Source: ZC4RG35 sp041747855
GTDB lineage: Bacteria > Actinomycetota > Acidimicrobiia > Spongiisociales > ZC4RG35
Reading direction: 5' to 3'
Assembly (NCBI GenBank): GCA_041747855.1
Contig: JBGTEJ010000093.1
Location: 1-19,016, forward strand
Length of the DNA: 19,016 nt
Shown piece by piece: positions 1 to 7,930 of this stretch. Numbering within the stretch: position 1 is the stretch's first letter; every line of letters starts with the position of its first letter. The notes beneath the pieces were generated by a model. It did no database searches and had not been told where the DNA came from. It saw nothing but the letters and a program-made list of their open reading frames with translations. The position numbers were made by a program, and so were the translations under genes.

Positions 1-945
1 GCGATGCGTCGCACGTTGTTCCTGGTGCCGACGGTCGACCTGCCCATCTTCGAGGCAGGAGCCGCTCGGGACGTATCGCGTAAGGAGCGTGCTCGGCTGG
101 TTGGCTGGATGTCCACCGATCTTCCGGAAGCCGCCATTGAGCCGCTGCTCCAAGGGCTGACCGAGGAGGCGCTGACCGTCTTGGGGTCGGGGGAGATGTC
201 GACCAAGGAACTCGCCGCGGCAGTTCCGGGGCTGGAGCGGCAAATCGCTGTGGGCTCGGGGAGATGGGCGACCACAGTGCCGCTCTCGTCCCGCCTCCTC
301 TTCTTGTTGGCGATGGACGGGCTCCTGGTGAGGGCTCGGCCCATGGGCACCTGGCGATCGAGCCAGTACAGGTGGGCGGCGACCCGGCACTGGTCTGATC
401 AGGCACCATCACCCCTGACCGAGGATGAGGGAAGGACCGGTATTGCCAGCAGGTACATCGCCACCCACGGGCCGGTGACCCTGACCGACCTGAAGTGGTG
501 GACGGGGTGGACGATGACCCAGGCACGGCGGGCGCTTTCCGGGCTGGATATCGAGTCCGTACTCCTCGACGACGGCCAGGAAGGGTTGGTGTTGGCTGGC
601 GATTCCGAGGCAAGCGACGAACCGACTCGGACCGTCTCCCTTCTCCCCGCCCTGGATCCGACCGTCATGGGATGGAAGCAGCGGGACTGGTATCTCGGCC
701 CTCATGCCGGCGAGTTGTTCGACACCAACGGCAACGCAGGGCCGACTGTCTGGTCAGACGGTCGTGTCATCGGTGGATGGGGTCAACGCCCGGACGGCGT
801 GGTCGTATTCACATTGCTCGAACAAGTTGCTGGCGATGTGCTTGCTCGGATCGAGTGGGAGGCTGCCGAACTGACCCGATGGTTGGACGGCGTTGTGGTG
901 ATGCCCAGGTTCCCGAGTCCGATGGGTCGTCGTCTCGCCGGATGA
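1..945 (+). CDS. Winged-helix DNA-binding (HTH_42 / AlkZ-like) protein, 5' partial
   Basis: The reading frame is open from the first base, and the product begins in the middle of the family pattern (AMRRTLFLVP). Members usually have several tens of residues before this point, so the true start lies left of the window and the ATG at 4 is internal. The visible 313 residues match the C-terminal two thirds of the HTH_42 family, including LLPALDPTVMGWKQRDWYLG and NGNAGPTVWSDGRV-GGW. Some relatives are DNA glycosylases that unhook interstrand crosslinks (AlkZ/YcaQ). Their catalytic Gln motif lies in the missing N-terminal part, so repair activity cannot be judged here. Many actinobacterial members are uncharacterised. 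The gene ends 14 bp before the convergent kup stop, with no clear terminator between them. The family call is firm and the function is only inferred. Confidence 0.82.
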   Translation, partial: AMRRTLFLVPTVDLPIFEAGAARDVSRKERARLVGWMSTDLPEAAIEPLLQGLTEEALTVLGSGEMSTKELAAAVPGLERQIAVGSGRWATTVPLSSRLLFLLAMDGLLVRARPMGTWRSSQYRWAATRHWSDQAPSPLTEDEGRTGIASRYIATHGPVTLTDLKWWTGWTMTQARRALSGLDIESVLLDDGQEGLVLAGDSEASDEPTRTVSLLPALDPTVMGWKQRDWYLGPHAGELFDTNGNAGPTVWSDGRVIGGWGQRPDGVVVFTLLEQVAGDVLARIEWEAAELTRWLDGVVVMPRFPSPMGRRLAG

Positions 946-959
946 GGGCCAGCCCGGAA

Positions 960-2843
960 TCAGAGCTCGACCTGCACGCCGACCTCCATAACATCTCGGG
1001 TCGGTAGCTTGAAGTATCGGGCCGCGCTGGAGGAGTTGCGATGCAGGAGGACGAACAGTCGGTTCCTCCATGCCGACCATCCCGGGCCACCACCGGCGAT
1101 CAGTGTCTCCTTGCCCAGGACATAGACGGCATCGGTAGCGTCGAATCCGAAGTGGGAATGGCCTATATCAGCCAGGGCAGAGGGAACGTCCTGCGTCTCC
1201 ATGAACCCGAACTTGAGCACGACTTGGAAGAATCCCGCACCCAAATCATGGACGGTGGCCCGGGCCGCCCTGTGAACCCTCGGTGTCATGCTGGTCTGGA
1301 CTGAGACCAGCACGACCGTCGCGTGGAGGATCCCGTTGTTGCGCAGGTTGGCGAGGAGCGCCGGTGGGGTGACACCCGGCTCGGGGAATAGGAAGACCCC
1401 GGTTCCCGGGACCCTTGGCTGGGGATGTTCCACTATCGATCCGATGAATCTCTCGATGGGCAGGTCCCGATGTCCCATCTTCATGGCGAGGTCGCGACGG
1501 CCCCGCCTCCAGGTCAACATGACGGCCGTCATCACGAGACCGACCAGGAGGGGAAACCAACCTCCGCTGGCGATCTTCAGCACGTTCGACCCGAAGAACG
1601 CCAGGTCGATGATGAGGAACCCGAGGGTGATCGACCCGGCGCGGAGTCGACTCCAACGCCATCTGAGCCGCATCACCAGGTAGAGGAGGATGGTGGTGAT
1701 GAGCATGGTGGAGGTGACTGCCAGACCGTACGCGGCCGCCAGGTTCGACGCTGAACCGAAACCGATGATGGTGACCACGCATGCCACCATCAACCCGTAG
1801 TTGACCGCTCCTAGGTACACCTGGCCGTACTGTCTTGGGGAGGTGTGGTCGATCCTCATCCTGGGCAGGAACCCGAGTTGCACGGCCTGCAGGGTCAGGC
1901 TGAACGCACCCGAGATCAGAGCTTGGGAAGCGATCACTGCGGCCATGGTGGCCAGGATTACCAGTGGTACTAGTGCCCAACCCGGTGCCATCGCATAGAA
2001 GGGATTGTGGATCCCGGACGGTTCGAGGACCAGATAAGCACCTTGACCGAAGTAGTTGAGTAGCAGCGCTGGGAAGACCAACACGAACCAGGCCATTCGG
2101 ATAGGCCCCTTTCCGAAGTGGCCCATGTCGGCGTAAAGGGCTTCACTGCCGGTGACTACTAGGAAGACTGCACCAAGGGACAGGAAGACCGCCATCGGGT
2201 TCGAGATCGCAAAATCGAAGGCGTACGCCGGGTTGACTGCTCCGATGACTGAAGGGTGGCGAATGATCTGGGCCAATCCCATTGCAGCCATGACTCCGAA
2301 CCAGACGATCATCACTGGACCAAAGGCCCTCCCCACCTGGCTCGTGCCCCGACGCTGGATCGAGAACAGGGCAATCACGATGGCCACGGACACCGGAACC
2401 ACGTAACGGTCGAAGGCCTCTGTCACCAGACTGAGTCCTTCGACAGCCGACAGCACGGAGATAGCAGGGGTGATTATCCCGTCCCCGTAAAGCAGCGCCG
2501 TGCCGAATACCCCGATTACGAGGAGTCCACGTGACAGAGGCTTCAGGGTCGGACGGTGGGGTCTCACCGCCAGGGCGGTGAGGGCGAGAATGCCACCTTC
2601 GCCGTGGTTGTCGGCCCGCATCACGAAAGCCAGATATTTTACAGCAACCACCAGGACCAACGACCAGAAGATGAGCGAGAGGATCCCAAAGACATTCGAC
2701 TCGGTCACAGGGAGGTCGCCGGCGACGGCAAAACTCTCTCGAAAGGCATACAGGGGACTGGTCCCGATGTCTCCGAAGACGATACCGAGAGCCGCTACCG
2801 AGGTGACCAGGATGTGGCCGGACTCCTGCTTGGAGTCTCTCAT
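960..2843 (-). CDS. kup: Kup-family low-affinity potassium uptake permease
   Basis: This is an integral membrane K+/H+ symporter of the Kup/HAK/KT family. The family signature GDIGTSPLYA lies at about residues 24-33, and other typical segments include MRADNHGEGGI and GSEALYADMGHFGKGPIRMAW. About 12 hydrophobic segments fill the first 430 residues, followed by the usual hydrophilic C-terminal domain. I chose the ATG at 2843, giving 627 residues, because family members begin 10-25 residues before the GDIG motif. An in-frame ATG at 2933 would add 30 residues with no family resemblance and no good ribosome site. The chosen start has AGGAG about 16 nt upstream, which is rather far. The gene stands alone downstream of the liv operon and is unrelated to it in function. 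No promoter is obvious; a short inverted repeat (CAGAG/CTCTG, 2892-2907) lies in the leader. Confidence 0.93.
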   Translation of the reverse strand: MRDSKQESGHILVTSVAALGIVFGDIGTSPLYAFRESFAVAGDLPVTESNVFGILSLIFWSLVLVVAVKYLAFVMRADNHGEGGILALTALAVRPHRPTLKPLSRGLLVIGVFGTALLYGDGIITPAISVLSAVEGLSLVTEAFDRYVVPVSVAIVIALFSIQRRGTSQVGRAFGPVMIVWFGVMAAMGLAQIIRHPSVIGAVNPAYAFDFAISNPMAVFLSLGAVFLVVTGSEALYADMGHFGKGPIRMAWFVLVFPALLLNYFGQGAYLVLEPSGIHNPFYAMAPGWALVPLVILATMAAVIASQALISGAFSLTLQAVQLGFLPRMRIDHTSPRQYGQVYLGAVNYGLMVACVVTIIGFGSASNLAAAYGLAVTSTMLITTILLYLVMRLRWRWSRLRAGSITLGFLIIDLAFFGSNVLKIASGGWFPLLVGLVMTAVMLTWRRGRRDLAMKMGHRDLPIERFIGSIVEHPQPRVPGTGVFLFPEPGVTPPALLANLRNNGILHATVVLVSVQTSMTPRVHRAARATVHDLGAGFFQVVLKFGFMETQDVPSALADIGHSHFGFDATDAVYVLGKETLIAGGGPGWSAWRNRLFVLLHRNSSSAARYFKLPTRDVMEVGVQVEL

Positions 2844-2973
2844 ACGTGGGTCGACCGGTCTCCTGTTCTCTACCTGACAGGCAAGACTAGGCAGAGCCGG
2901 GCCTCTGGGGACGTCTCCTGTGTCTCCCCGCATGCGTGGGGACCGACCGAACCGAAGCGAGATCGAGGGGGGG

Positions 2974-2990
2974 GGGCCGGAGTCCGGCCC
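2974..2990 (-). terminator. GC-only hairpin after livF
   Basis: GGGCCGG and CCGGCCC (2974-2980 and 2984-2990) pair with a 3-nt loop, 14 bp after the livF stop, and are followed on the minus strand by a run of C rather than U. It may end the liv transcript, since high-GC actinobacteria often use hairpins without a U tract. It directly abuts a run of ten G at 2967-2976, so the exact stem length depends on that run being read correctly. Confidence 0.4.
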
Positions 2991-3004
2991 TTCAACCCCT
3001 GGAG

Positions 3005-3736
3005 TTACTCGGTCTCGCCGAGATAGGCCTTGCGCATCTCGGGGTTGGCGAGCAGAGCGGCGGCTGTGTCGGCGAGGACGATCTGGCCGGTTTGGAGAAC
3101 GTAGCCGCGGTCGGCGATGGAAAGGGCCATGCTGGCGTTCTGTTCGACCACGAACACCGTGGTCCCGGCCTCGTTGATCTGCTGGATGATCTCGAAGTTC
3201 TGCGCCACCAGGATCGGCGCCAATCCCATCGACGGTTCGTCCATCAGCAGCACCTTCGGCCGGGCCATGAGGGCGCGCCCGACGGCCACCATCTGCTGCT
3301 CGCCACCTGAGAGAGTCCCTGCCTTCTGTCCCAGTCTCTCCTTCACGCGGGGGAACAGGTCGAAGATCCGCTCCATGTCTCCGTCCAAGTTCTCACGGTC
3401 TTTGCGCAAGAAGGCGCCGATCTCGAGGTTCTCCTTCACCGTCATCCGCTTGAACAAACGCCGGTTCTCGGGAACCATCGACACGCCTCGCTCGACCCTC
3501 TTGCTGGTGGTCCAGTCCGACGCCACCTCACCGTCGAGGAGGATGTCACCGGTGCTGGGCCGCACCATGCCGAGGATCGTCTTGAGCGTGGTGGTCTTGC
3601 CCGAGGCATTGCCACCGAGCAGGCAGACGATTTCCCCCTGGTAGACCTCGATGTTGACGTCCTTGAGCACGTGGACCGGTCCGTAGTGGGTGTTGACCCC
3701 CTTGAACTCGAGGACCGGCGCCCCGGAAGTAGTCAC
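3005..3736 (-). CDS. livF: Liv/HAAT ABC transporter ATPase (LivF type)
   Basis: This is the second ATP-hydrolysing subunit of the Liv importer, cytoplasmic at the membrane, 243 residues as usual for LivF. Walker A is GGNASGKTT (residues 41-49), the signature is LSGGEQ (142-147), Walker B is VLLMDEP (162-168), and the VEQN segment (197-200) stands where other ABC ATPases have the H-loop, as is typical of LivF. The fourth Walker A position is Ala instead of the consensus Gly. The start is a GTG at 3736 overlapping the livG stop by 4 nt (GTGA), so translation is probably coupled. It is the last gene of the operon. Assignment to the Liv/amide family is firm. The substrate could be branched-chain amino acids, amides or urea-like compounds. 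Confidence 0.94.
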   Translation of the reverse strand: MTTSGAPVLEFKGVNTHYGPVHVLKDVNIEVYQGEIVCLLGGNASGKTTTLKTILGMVRPSTGDILLDGEVASDWTTSKRVERGVSMVPENRRLFKRMTVKENLEIGAFLRKDRENLDGDMERIFDLFPRVKERLGQKAGTLSGGEQQMVAVGRALMARPKVLLMDEPSMGLAPILVAQNFEIIQQINEAGTTVFVVEQNASMALSIADRGYVLQTGQIVLADTAAALLANPEMRKAYLGETE

Positions 3737-4521
3737 CCTGCCTCCTCCTCCGCCTGACGCCCAAGGTAGGCCTCGATCACACGGTCATCGCTCGAAACGT
3801 GTTCATAGGAGCCTTCGGCGATCTTCACCCCGTGGTCGAGGACGACAACCCTGTCGGAGACGTCCCGGACGACCTTCATGTCGTGCTCGATGATGACGAT
3901 GGTGAAGCCCTTCTCGTCTCGGAGCTTGCCAATCAGGTCGGTCAGCTCGAGAGTCTCTCGGGGGTTCATACCGGCCGTCGGCTCGTCCAAGAGGAGGATG
4001 GTCGGCTGGGTGGCCATCGCCCTGGCGATCTCGAGACGGCGTCGGTTTGCGTATGAGAGCATGAATGCGGATTGCTCCCATCGGTATCCGGTGAGTCTGG
4101 TGCCGAAGAACGAGAGGATCTCTTTCGCCCGTGCCTCGATTTCCGCCTCTTCGCGAAGGAACGAAGGAGAACGGAACAGGGTCGCCAGGACACTCCGCCG
4201 TGTCCGACAGTGTTGGGCGACCATCACGTTCTCCAGCACCGTCATATTTGGAAACAGCCTCACATTCTGGAACGTCCGGGCTATCCCCAGCTTGACGATC
4301 TGGTCCGGGGTCAGACCGGCGATGTTCTGGCCCCGGAAGAGGGCCTCGCCCCCGTCGGGTGGGTACATGCCAGAAAGTGTGTTGAAGAAGGTTGTCTTCC
4401 CTGCACCGTTTGGTCCGATGATGCTTACGATTTCTCCACTGTCGATGTGGAAGTCGACGCCGTTCAAGGCCTGGAGGCCGCCGAACGTCTTGGTGAGGCC
4501 GGTCACTTCGAGCATCGCCAT
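3733..4521 (-). CDS. livG: Liv/HAAT ABC transporter ATPase (LivG type)
   Basis: This is the partner ATPase of LivF, 262 residues. Walker A is GPNGAGKTT (36-44), Walker B is ILLLDEP (175-181), and the H-loop histidine lies in IIEHDM (His213). The signature reads LSYANR (155-160), where LivG proteins usually have a Gly-Gln version, so it departs from consensus. I placed the start at the ATG at 4521, which overlaps the livM stop as TGATG and directly precedes the family N-terminus (MLEVTGLTKTFGG). The frame stays open far upstream, but that part is only antisense-like shadow inside livM. Another ATG lies at 4515. A purine-rich GGAAGGGGAAA sits just upstream. The C-terminus ends in an acidic tail. 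Confidence 0.94.
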   Translation of the reverse strand: MAMLEVTGLTKTFGGLQALNGVDFHIDSGEIVSIIGPNGAGKTTFFNTLSGMYPPDGGEALFRGQNIAGLTPDQIVKLGIARTFQNVRLFPNMTVLENVMVAQHCRTRRSVLATLFRSPSFLREEAEIEARAKEILSFFGTRLTGYRWEQSAFMLSYANRRRLEIARAMATQPTILLLDEPTAGMNPRETLELTDLIGKLRDEKGFTIVIIEHDMKVVRDVSDRVVVLDHGVKIAEGSYEHVSSDDRVIEAYLGRQAEEEAG

Positions 4522-6527
4522 CAGGAGGTTTCCCCTTCCGTCGTACTCCCTGACTTCAGCCAGGCATCCTGACCCATTTCCTCCTGATGAAGTTCTCTCG
4601 CCCGTCTGGTCTCGGGCCAGAGCCCTTCCGGCCTGTTGAGCATCATCCAGATCAAGATCACCCCGTAGGCCAGCAGCTTGAACTCCGCCATCTCCCGGAG
4701 CAGTCCGACCTGGGTCGGCCCCCCGAGGATCCCGATGAGTACCACTGCCCCGATGATGACGCCCTTGATGCTGCCCATGCCACCCACGATGACCACCACG
4801 AGGATGATGATGGACTGGATGATCTCGAAGCTGTGAGGGAAGATCGTCCCGAGCTTCACGGCGAAGAATGCCCCGCCCAGGGAAGCCATCATCGCACCCA
4901 TCACAAAGGCGAGTAGCTTGTTGGTGACGATGTTGATGCCCATAGACTGGGCTATCTGCTCGTCCTCCCGGATTGCCATCCACGCTCTTCCGACCCTCGA
5001 ATCTCGGAGGCGCCACGAGACGAAGATGGCGACGGCGACGAACACCAGGACGATTCGGAACATGTTGGCCGGGTTGATGCCGATGATCGTCCACGTAGCG
5101 AAGGTGGGAAAGGCCAGTCCCAGGCCGATGGCGAGCATCCCGCCGACCAGTAGCAAAGAGGTCGTCCGGGCCTCGTACACGACTCCGGGTATGGGCTCGA
5201 CCTGCTCCCGGGCCACTGCGCGGGTGTCACGCCAGCGCATATAGCCGACTATCAGGGCGATCACCCCGGCAACGGCCAACACGTAACCGAAGTCGACCCT
5301 GATCCCACTGACGGCTCCCCCCGGGTCGATCGGTGCGATTCTGACGATTCCCTGCGCCCCGCCGAACAAGGGAGTCAGCCACTCTGAGTTCAAGGCGATG
5401 CGTATGATCTCGCCAAAGCCCAGCGTGACGATCGCCAGGTAGTCGCCCCGCATCCGAATGACCGGGGTGCCGATGAAGAGCCCGGCGATCACCGCCATCA
5501 GGAGGACCCAGGGGAGCGCCTCGAAGAAGGCCATTTCGGGCGTGAACTGTGGTGATCGAGGCGAGGTGACCACAGCCGCCGTGTAAGCACCGACAGCGAA
5601 GAACGCGACATACCCCAGGTCGAGGAGTCCTGCGTATCCGACCACGATATTGAGCCCGAGACCCAAGAGGATGAAGAGGCCGACGTTGGAGAGGACGTCG
5701 TTGAGGAAAGTCCCGAAGATCGCGGGGAGAAAGGCTCCGAGGGCTATGGCAACCACACCCGCTACCAACCCCCACTTCTGCTGCCCTTTGGTGTCCATCG
5801 CCCTGTAGCGTTCGTTTACCCTCAGGCTCCGCCCCTGGAAGAAGATCCGGGCTGCGACCGCGATCGCACAGAACAGCACCGCCGGCATTGGCTTCAATCC
5901 GCGGGATGGGGCGTAGATCCAATTGTCGATCGGACGGAGGCCTGCTGACCGGAGGATGTCCCCGATCACAAGTTCGAGAAAGCTGAACGCGAGGATGGTC
6001 AGTGCCAGGGTGGCCAGGATCTCCTTGGTCCGCGTGTTGAAAGTGTGGAGGGCGCCCCCGAAGGCCGCTAGGACGGCCCCGCCGACGATCAAGATCAAGG
6101 TTCCCGTGTACAGGGACCCTCCGAAGCTGAGCGTTTCGACCAGGGTGGGGGAGAGGTGGATGAAGGCATCGCGTATGTTGAAGGTGTCGGTGATGATGAT
6201 CAGCAACCCGAGCATCGCTCCGGCGATCGCACCGACGATCGCTCCGGCGACCACGTTCGAACGACCGGGCTTGGGACCCTCGAAACCCTCGAGGGCCGGC
6301 CGAACCGACACTCGATAGCCGAAGAGGATCGGAACCCACATGATCACCAGGTATCCGGCGCTCAGGAACGGGTCGATGATCTTTCTCCGGTCGAACGCCA
6401 GGAACATTCCAACCGCCACCACCAGCGCCAGTGCCGCACCAGCGATCAGGCCGGAGCGGATGACCTTTCTCGCCTCCAGCGCATGAGTGGCTCCTCCATC
6501 GAGGGTCGATACCGATATCGCGCTCAT
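4521..6527 (-). CDS. livM: Liv/HAAT ABC transporter permease (LivM type), unusually long
   Basis: This is a membrane permease subunit pairing with LivH. The LivM core begins at about residue 265, with GLGLNIVVGYAGLLDLGYVAFFAVGAY at about 289-315, GDYLAIVTLGFGEIIR (361-376), the cytoplasmic ATPase-contact region RVGRAWMAIREDE (511-523), and VVVIVGGMGSIKG. At 668 residues it is about twice the usual 300-400. Roughly 260 extra residues with six or seven hydrophobic segments precede the core. A further insert of about 60-80 residues (about 430-500), with two hydrophobic segments, splits the usual link before RLRDSRVGRA. The ATG at 6527 overlaps the livH stop by 4 nt (ATGA) and has GAGGAG just upstream. 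No frameshift or internal stop is seen, so this appears to be one intact long protein. The function of the extra domain is unknown. Confidence 0.92.
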   Translation of the reverse strand: MSAISVSTLDGGATHALEARKVIRSGLIAGAALALVVAVGMFLAFDRRKIIDPFLSAGYLVIMWVPILFGYRVSVRPALEGFEGPKPGRSNVVAGAIVGAIAGAMLGLLIIITDTFNIRDAFIHLSPTLVETLSFGGSLYTGTLILIVGGAVLAAFGGALHTFNTRTKEILATLALTILAFSFLELVIGDILRSAGLRPIDNWIYAPSRGLKPMPAVLFCAIAVAARIFFQGRSLRVNERYRAMDTKGQQKWGLVAGVVAIALGAFLPAIFGTFLNDVLSNVGLFILLGLGLNIVVGYAGLLDLGYVAFFAVGAYTAAVVTSPRSPQFTPEMAFFEALPWVLLMAVIAGLFIGTPVIRMRGDYLAIVTLGFGEIIRIALNSEWLTPLFGGAQGIVRIAPIDPGGAVSGIRVDFGYVLAVAGVIALIVGYMRWRDTRAVAREQVEPIPGVVYEARTTSLLLVGGMLAIGLGLAFPTFATWTIIGINPANMFRIVLVFVAVAIFVSWRLRDSRVGRAWMAIREDEQIAQSMGINIVTNKLLAFVMGAMMASLGGAFFAVKLGTIFPHSFEIIQSIIILVVVIVGGMGSIKGVIIGAVVLIGILGGPTQVGLLREMAEFKLLAYGVILIWMMLNRPEGLWPETRRARELHQEEMGQDAWLKSGSTTEGETS

Positions 6528-7813
6528 CCCCGCTCCTCGACTGAAAGCCGTTCGCCAAGCAACCCGACCGGCCTGATCATGAGGACTCCGATGAGGACCA
6601 AGAAGGCAATCATGTCTTTCAGCTGCGAAGCGCCGGGAATGATGACGTTGTACCCGGGGAGGACGGTGAAAGACAGGATCGCCATCAGGGTTCCCAGCAC
6701 GATGAGGGTGATGGACCGGGTCGCGCCGGCGACCGTGGCGGTTCTAATGGTCCGGATACCCCATAGCACCGCGACGATCGAGACCGCCCCCAGGAGGTAA
6801 GCCACCAGGTCGGGTATCGGCCAACGCAGACTGGTGAGCATGGTCGGCCCGACCGCTTCGACCATCCCGAGAGTCATCCCGCCCAGCATCGCACCGGGGA
6901 GGTTTCCGATACCGCCCAGGACCGCTGCGGTGAAGGCTTTGATTCCGGGTAGGAACCCGGTGAAGGGTATGACACTCCTGAAGATCAGTGCCCACATGGT
7001 CCCCGCAACCCCAGCCATGGCCCCTCCTACGACGAAGGTCATGACGATGGTCCGGTCGACATCGATGCCCATCAGCGCCGCTATCTCCTTGTCCTCGGCG
7101 ACAGCCCGGATCGCCCTACCGGATCTGGATCGGGTGACGAACCACCAGAGGACCACCATGGCCACGATCGCGACGCAGATGACCAGTAGCTGCGCCCCCC
7201 CGATGTCGAGACCGAGGACGCGGTACCTCTGACGGAGGGCGGGAGGAAGGTCGGGGAACCTCCGGAACTGTCCACCGAATAGTCCAAGTACGGCGTACTG
7301 GATGAAGAAGGAGACCCCGATCGAGGTGATCAGCGGGATCAGGCGAGGAGCACCCCTGAGACGACGGTAAGCCACTCGCTCGATGATCATCGCCACGAGG
7401 GCGGAGGTGAGCACGCACGACATGAGGAGTATCAGGAGGGCAAGCGGAAAAGCGTTAAGCCACATGCCGCTCTCCACGAGGAAGGCCGATACGAAGACCC
7501 CGGTCATGATCCCCGCCATGAACACCTCGCCATGGGCGAAGTTGATGAACCCGAGGATGCCGTAGACCATCGAGTAGCCGAGGGCTATGAGCCCGTACAT
7601 GGCCCCCTGCACCAGACCCCCGGTGATGATCCCCGGCCAGGACTCTCCGGCGAGCCCGATCCCTTGGGCCTGCAGGACGATTACCGCGACTGCGCTCCAC
7701 ACAGCGAAGAAGAGGAGGAACACCTTGAGAGCCCCAACGAAGACGTCGACCACGACGGTCGCGACATCCAATTGCAGACCCCTTCGGCCAAGGGTCGGGT
7801 TCTCGTTGATCAA
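6524..7813 (-). CDS. livH: Liv/HAAT ABC transporter permease (LivH type)
   Basis: This is the second permease, 429 residues from a TTG at 7813, compared with about 290-310 for LivH. The core is clear: GLVQGAMYGLIALGYSMVYG (67-86), GFINFAHGEVFM (88-99), the ATPase-contact stretch GRAIRAVAEDKEIAALMGI (232-250), and AAVLGGIGNLPGAMLGG. An extra N-terminal hydrophobic segment (about 25-47) precedes the core. About 55 residues (about 335-395) are inserted before the usual end (KDMIAFLVLIGVLMIRPVGLLG). The start is uncertain. The TTG at 7813 is the first possible start after an in-frame stop, with AGGAAG 13 nt upstream. A TTG at 7771 has AAGGGG 7 nt upstream and would give 415 residues. The gene follows the binding-protein terminator by 68 bp and is coupled to livM by a 4-nt overlap. 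Confidence 0.91.
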   Translation of the reverse strand: MINENPTLGRRGLQLDVATVVVDVFVGALKVFLLFFAVWSAVAVIVLQAQGIGLAGESWPGIITGGLVQGAMYGLIALGYSMVYGILGFINFAHGEVFMAGIMTGVFVSAFLVESGMWLNAFPLALLILLMSCVLTSALVAMIIERVAYRRLRGAPRLIPLITSIGVSFFIQYAVLGLFGGQFRRFPDLPPALRQRYRVLGLDIGGAQLLVICVAIVAMVVLWWFVTRSRSGRAIRAVAEDKEIAALMGIDVDRTIVMTFVVGGAMAGVAGTMWALIFRSVIPFTGFLPGIKAFTAAVLGGIGNLPGAMLGGMTLGMVEAVGPTMLTSLRWPIPDLVAYLLGAVSIVAVLWGIRTIRTATVAGATRSITLIVLGTLMAILSFTVLPGYNVIIPGASQLKDMIAFLVLIGVLMIRPVGLLGERLSVEERG

Positions 7814-7881
7814 AAGCCCATGCTCACTTCCTGAAGTCGGGGCACATTAGCCGCCAGAAGATTCCCATGATGTCCGGAAAG

Positions 7882-7913
7882 AAGAAGGGCCCGGCAGACG
7901 CCGAGCCCTTCTT
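7882..7913 (-). terminator. Intrinsic terminator/attenuator between binding-protein gene and livH
   Basis: On the minus strand AAGAAGGGC and CGGC pair with GCCG and GCCCTTCTT around a GTCT loop. The one irregular position is a U·G wobble on the minus transcript but a C/A mismatch on the plus strand, so the element is built for minus-strand RNA. It is followed by CTTT. It starts 17 bp after the binding-protein stop. Partial read-through would give much more binding protein than permease, the normal need in such systems. Confidence 0.85.
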
Positions 7914-7930
7914 ATCAGTCAGGGCGGATA

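Noticed and set aside
2844..3004. Possible potassium or cyclic-di-AMP riboswitch upstream of kup
   Set aside because: The leader is only about 160 bp, holds short simple hairpins, and shows no recognisable riboswitch core.
4522..5094. Upstream extension of the livG reading frame
   Set aside because: This part lies wholly inside livM in another frame and reads as His/Arg/Gly-rich shadow. The LivG family N-terminus begins at 4521.
5227..6558. 443-residue minus-strand open frame inside livM
   Set aside because: It is an Arg/Pro/Gly-rich shadow of livM with no hydrophobic segments or motifs, of the kind produced by high-GC coding sequence.
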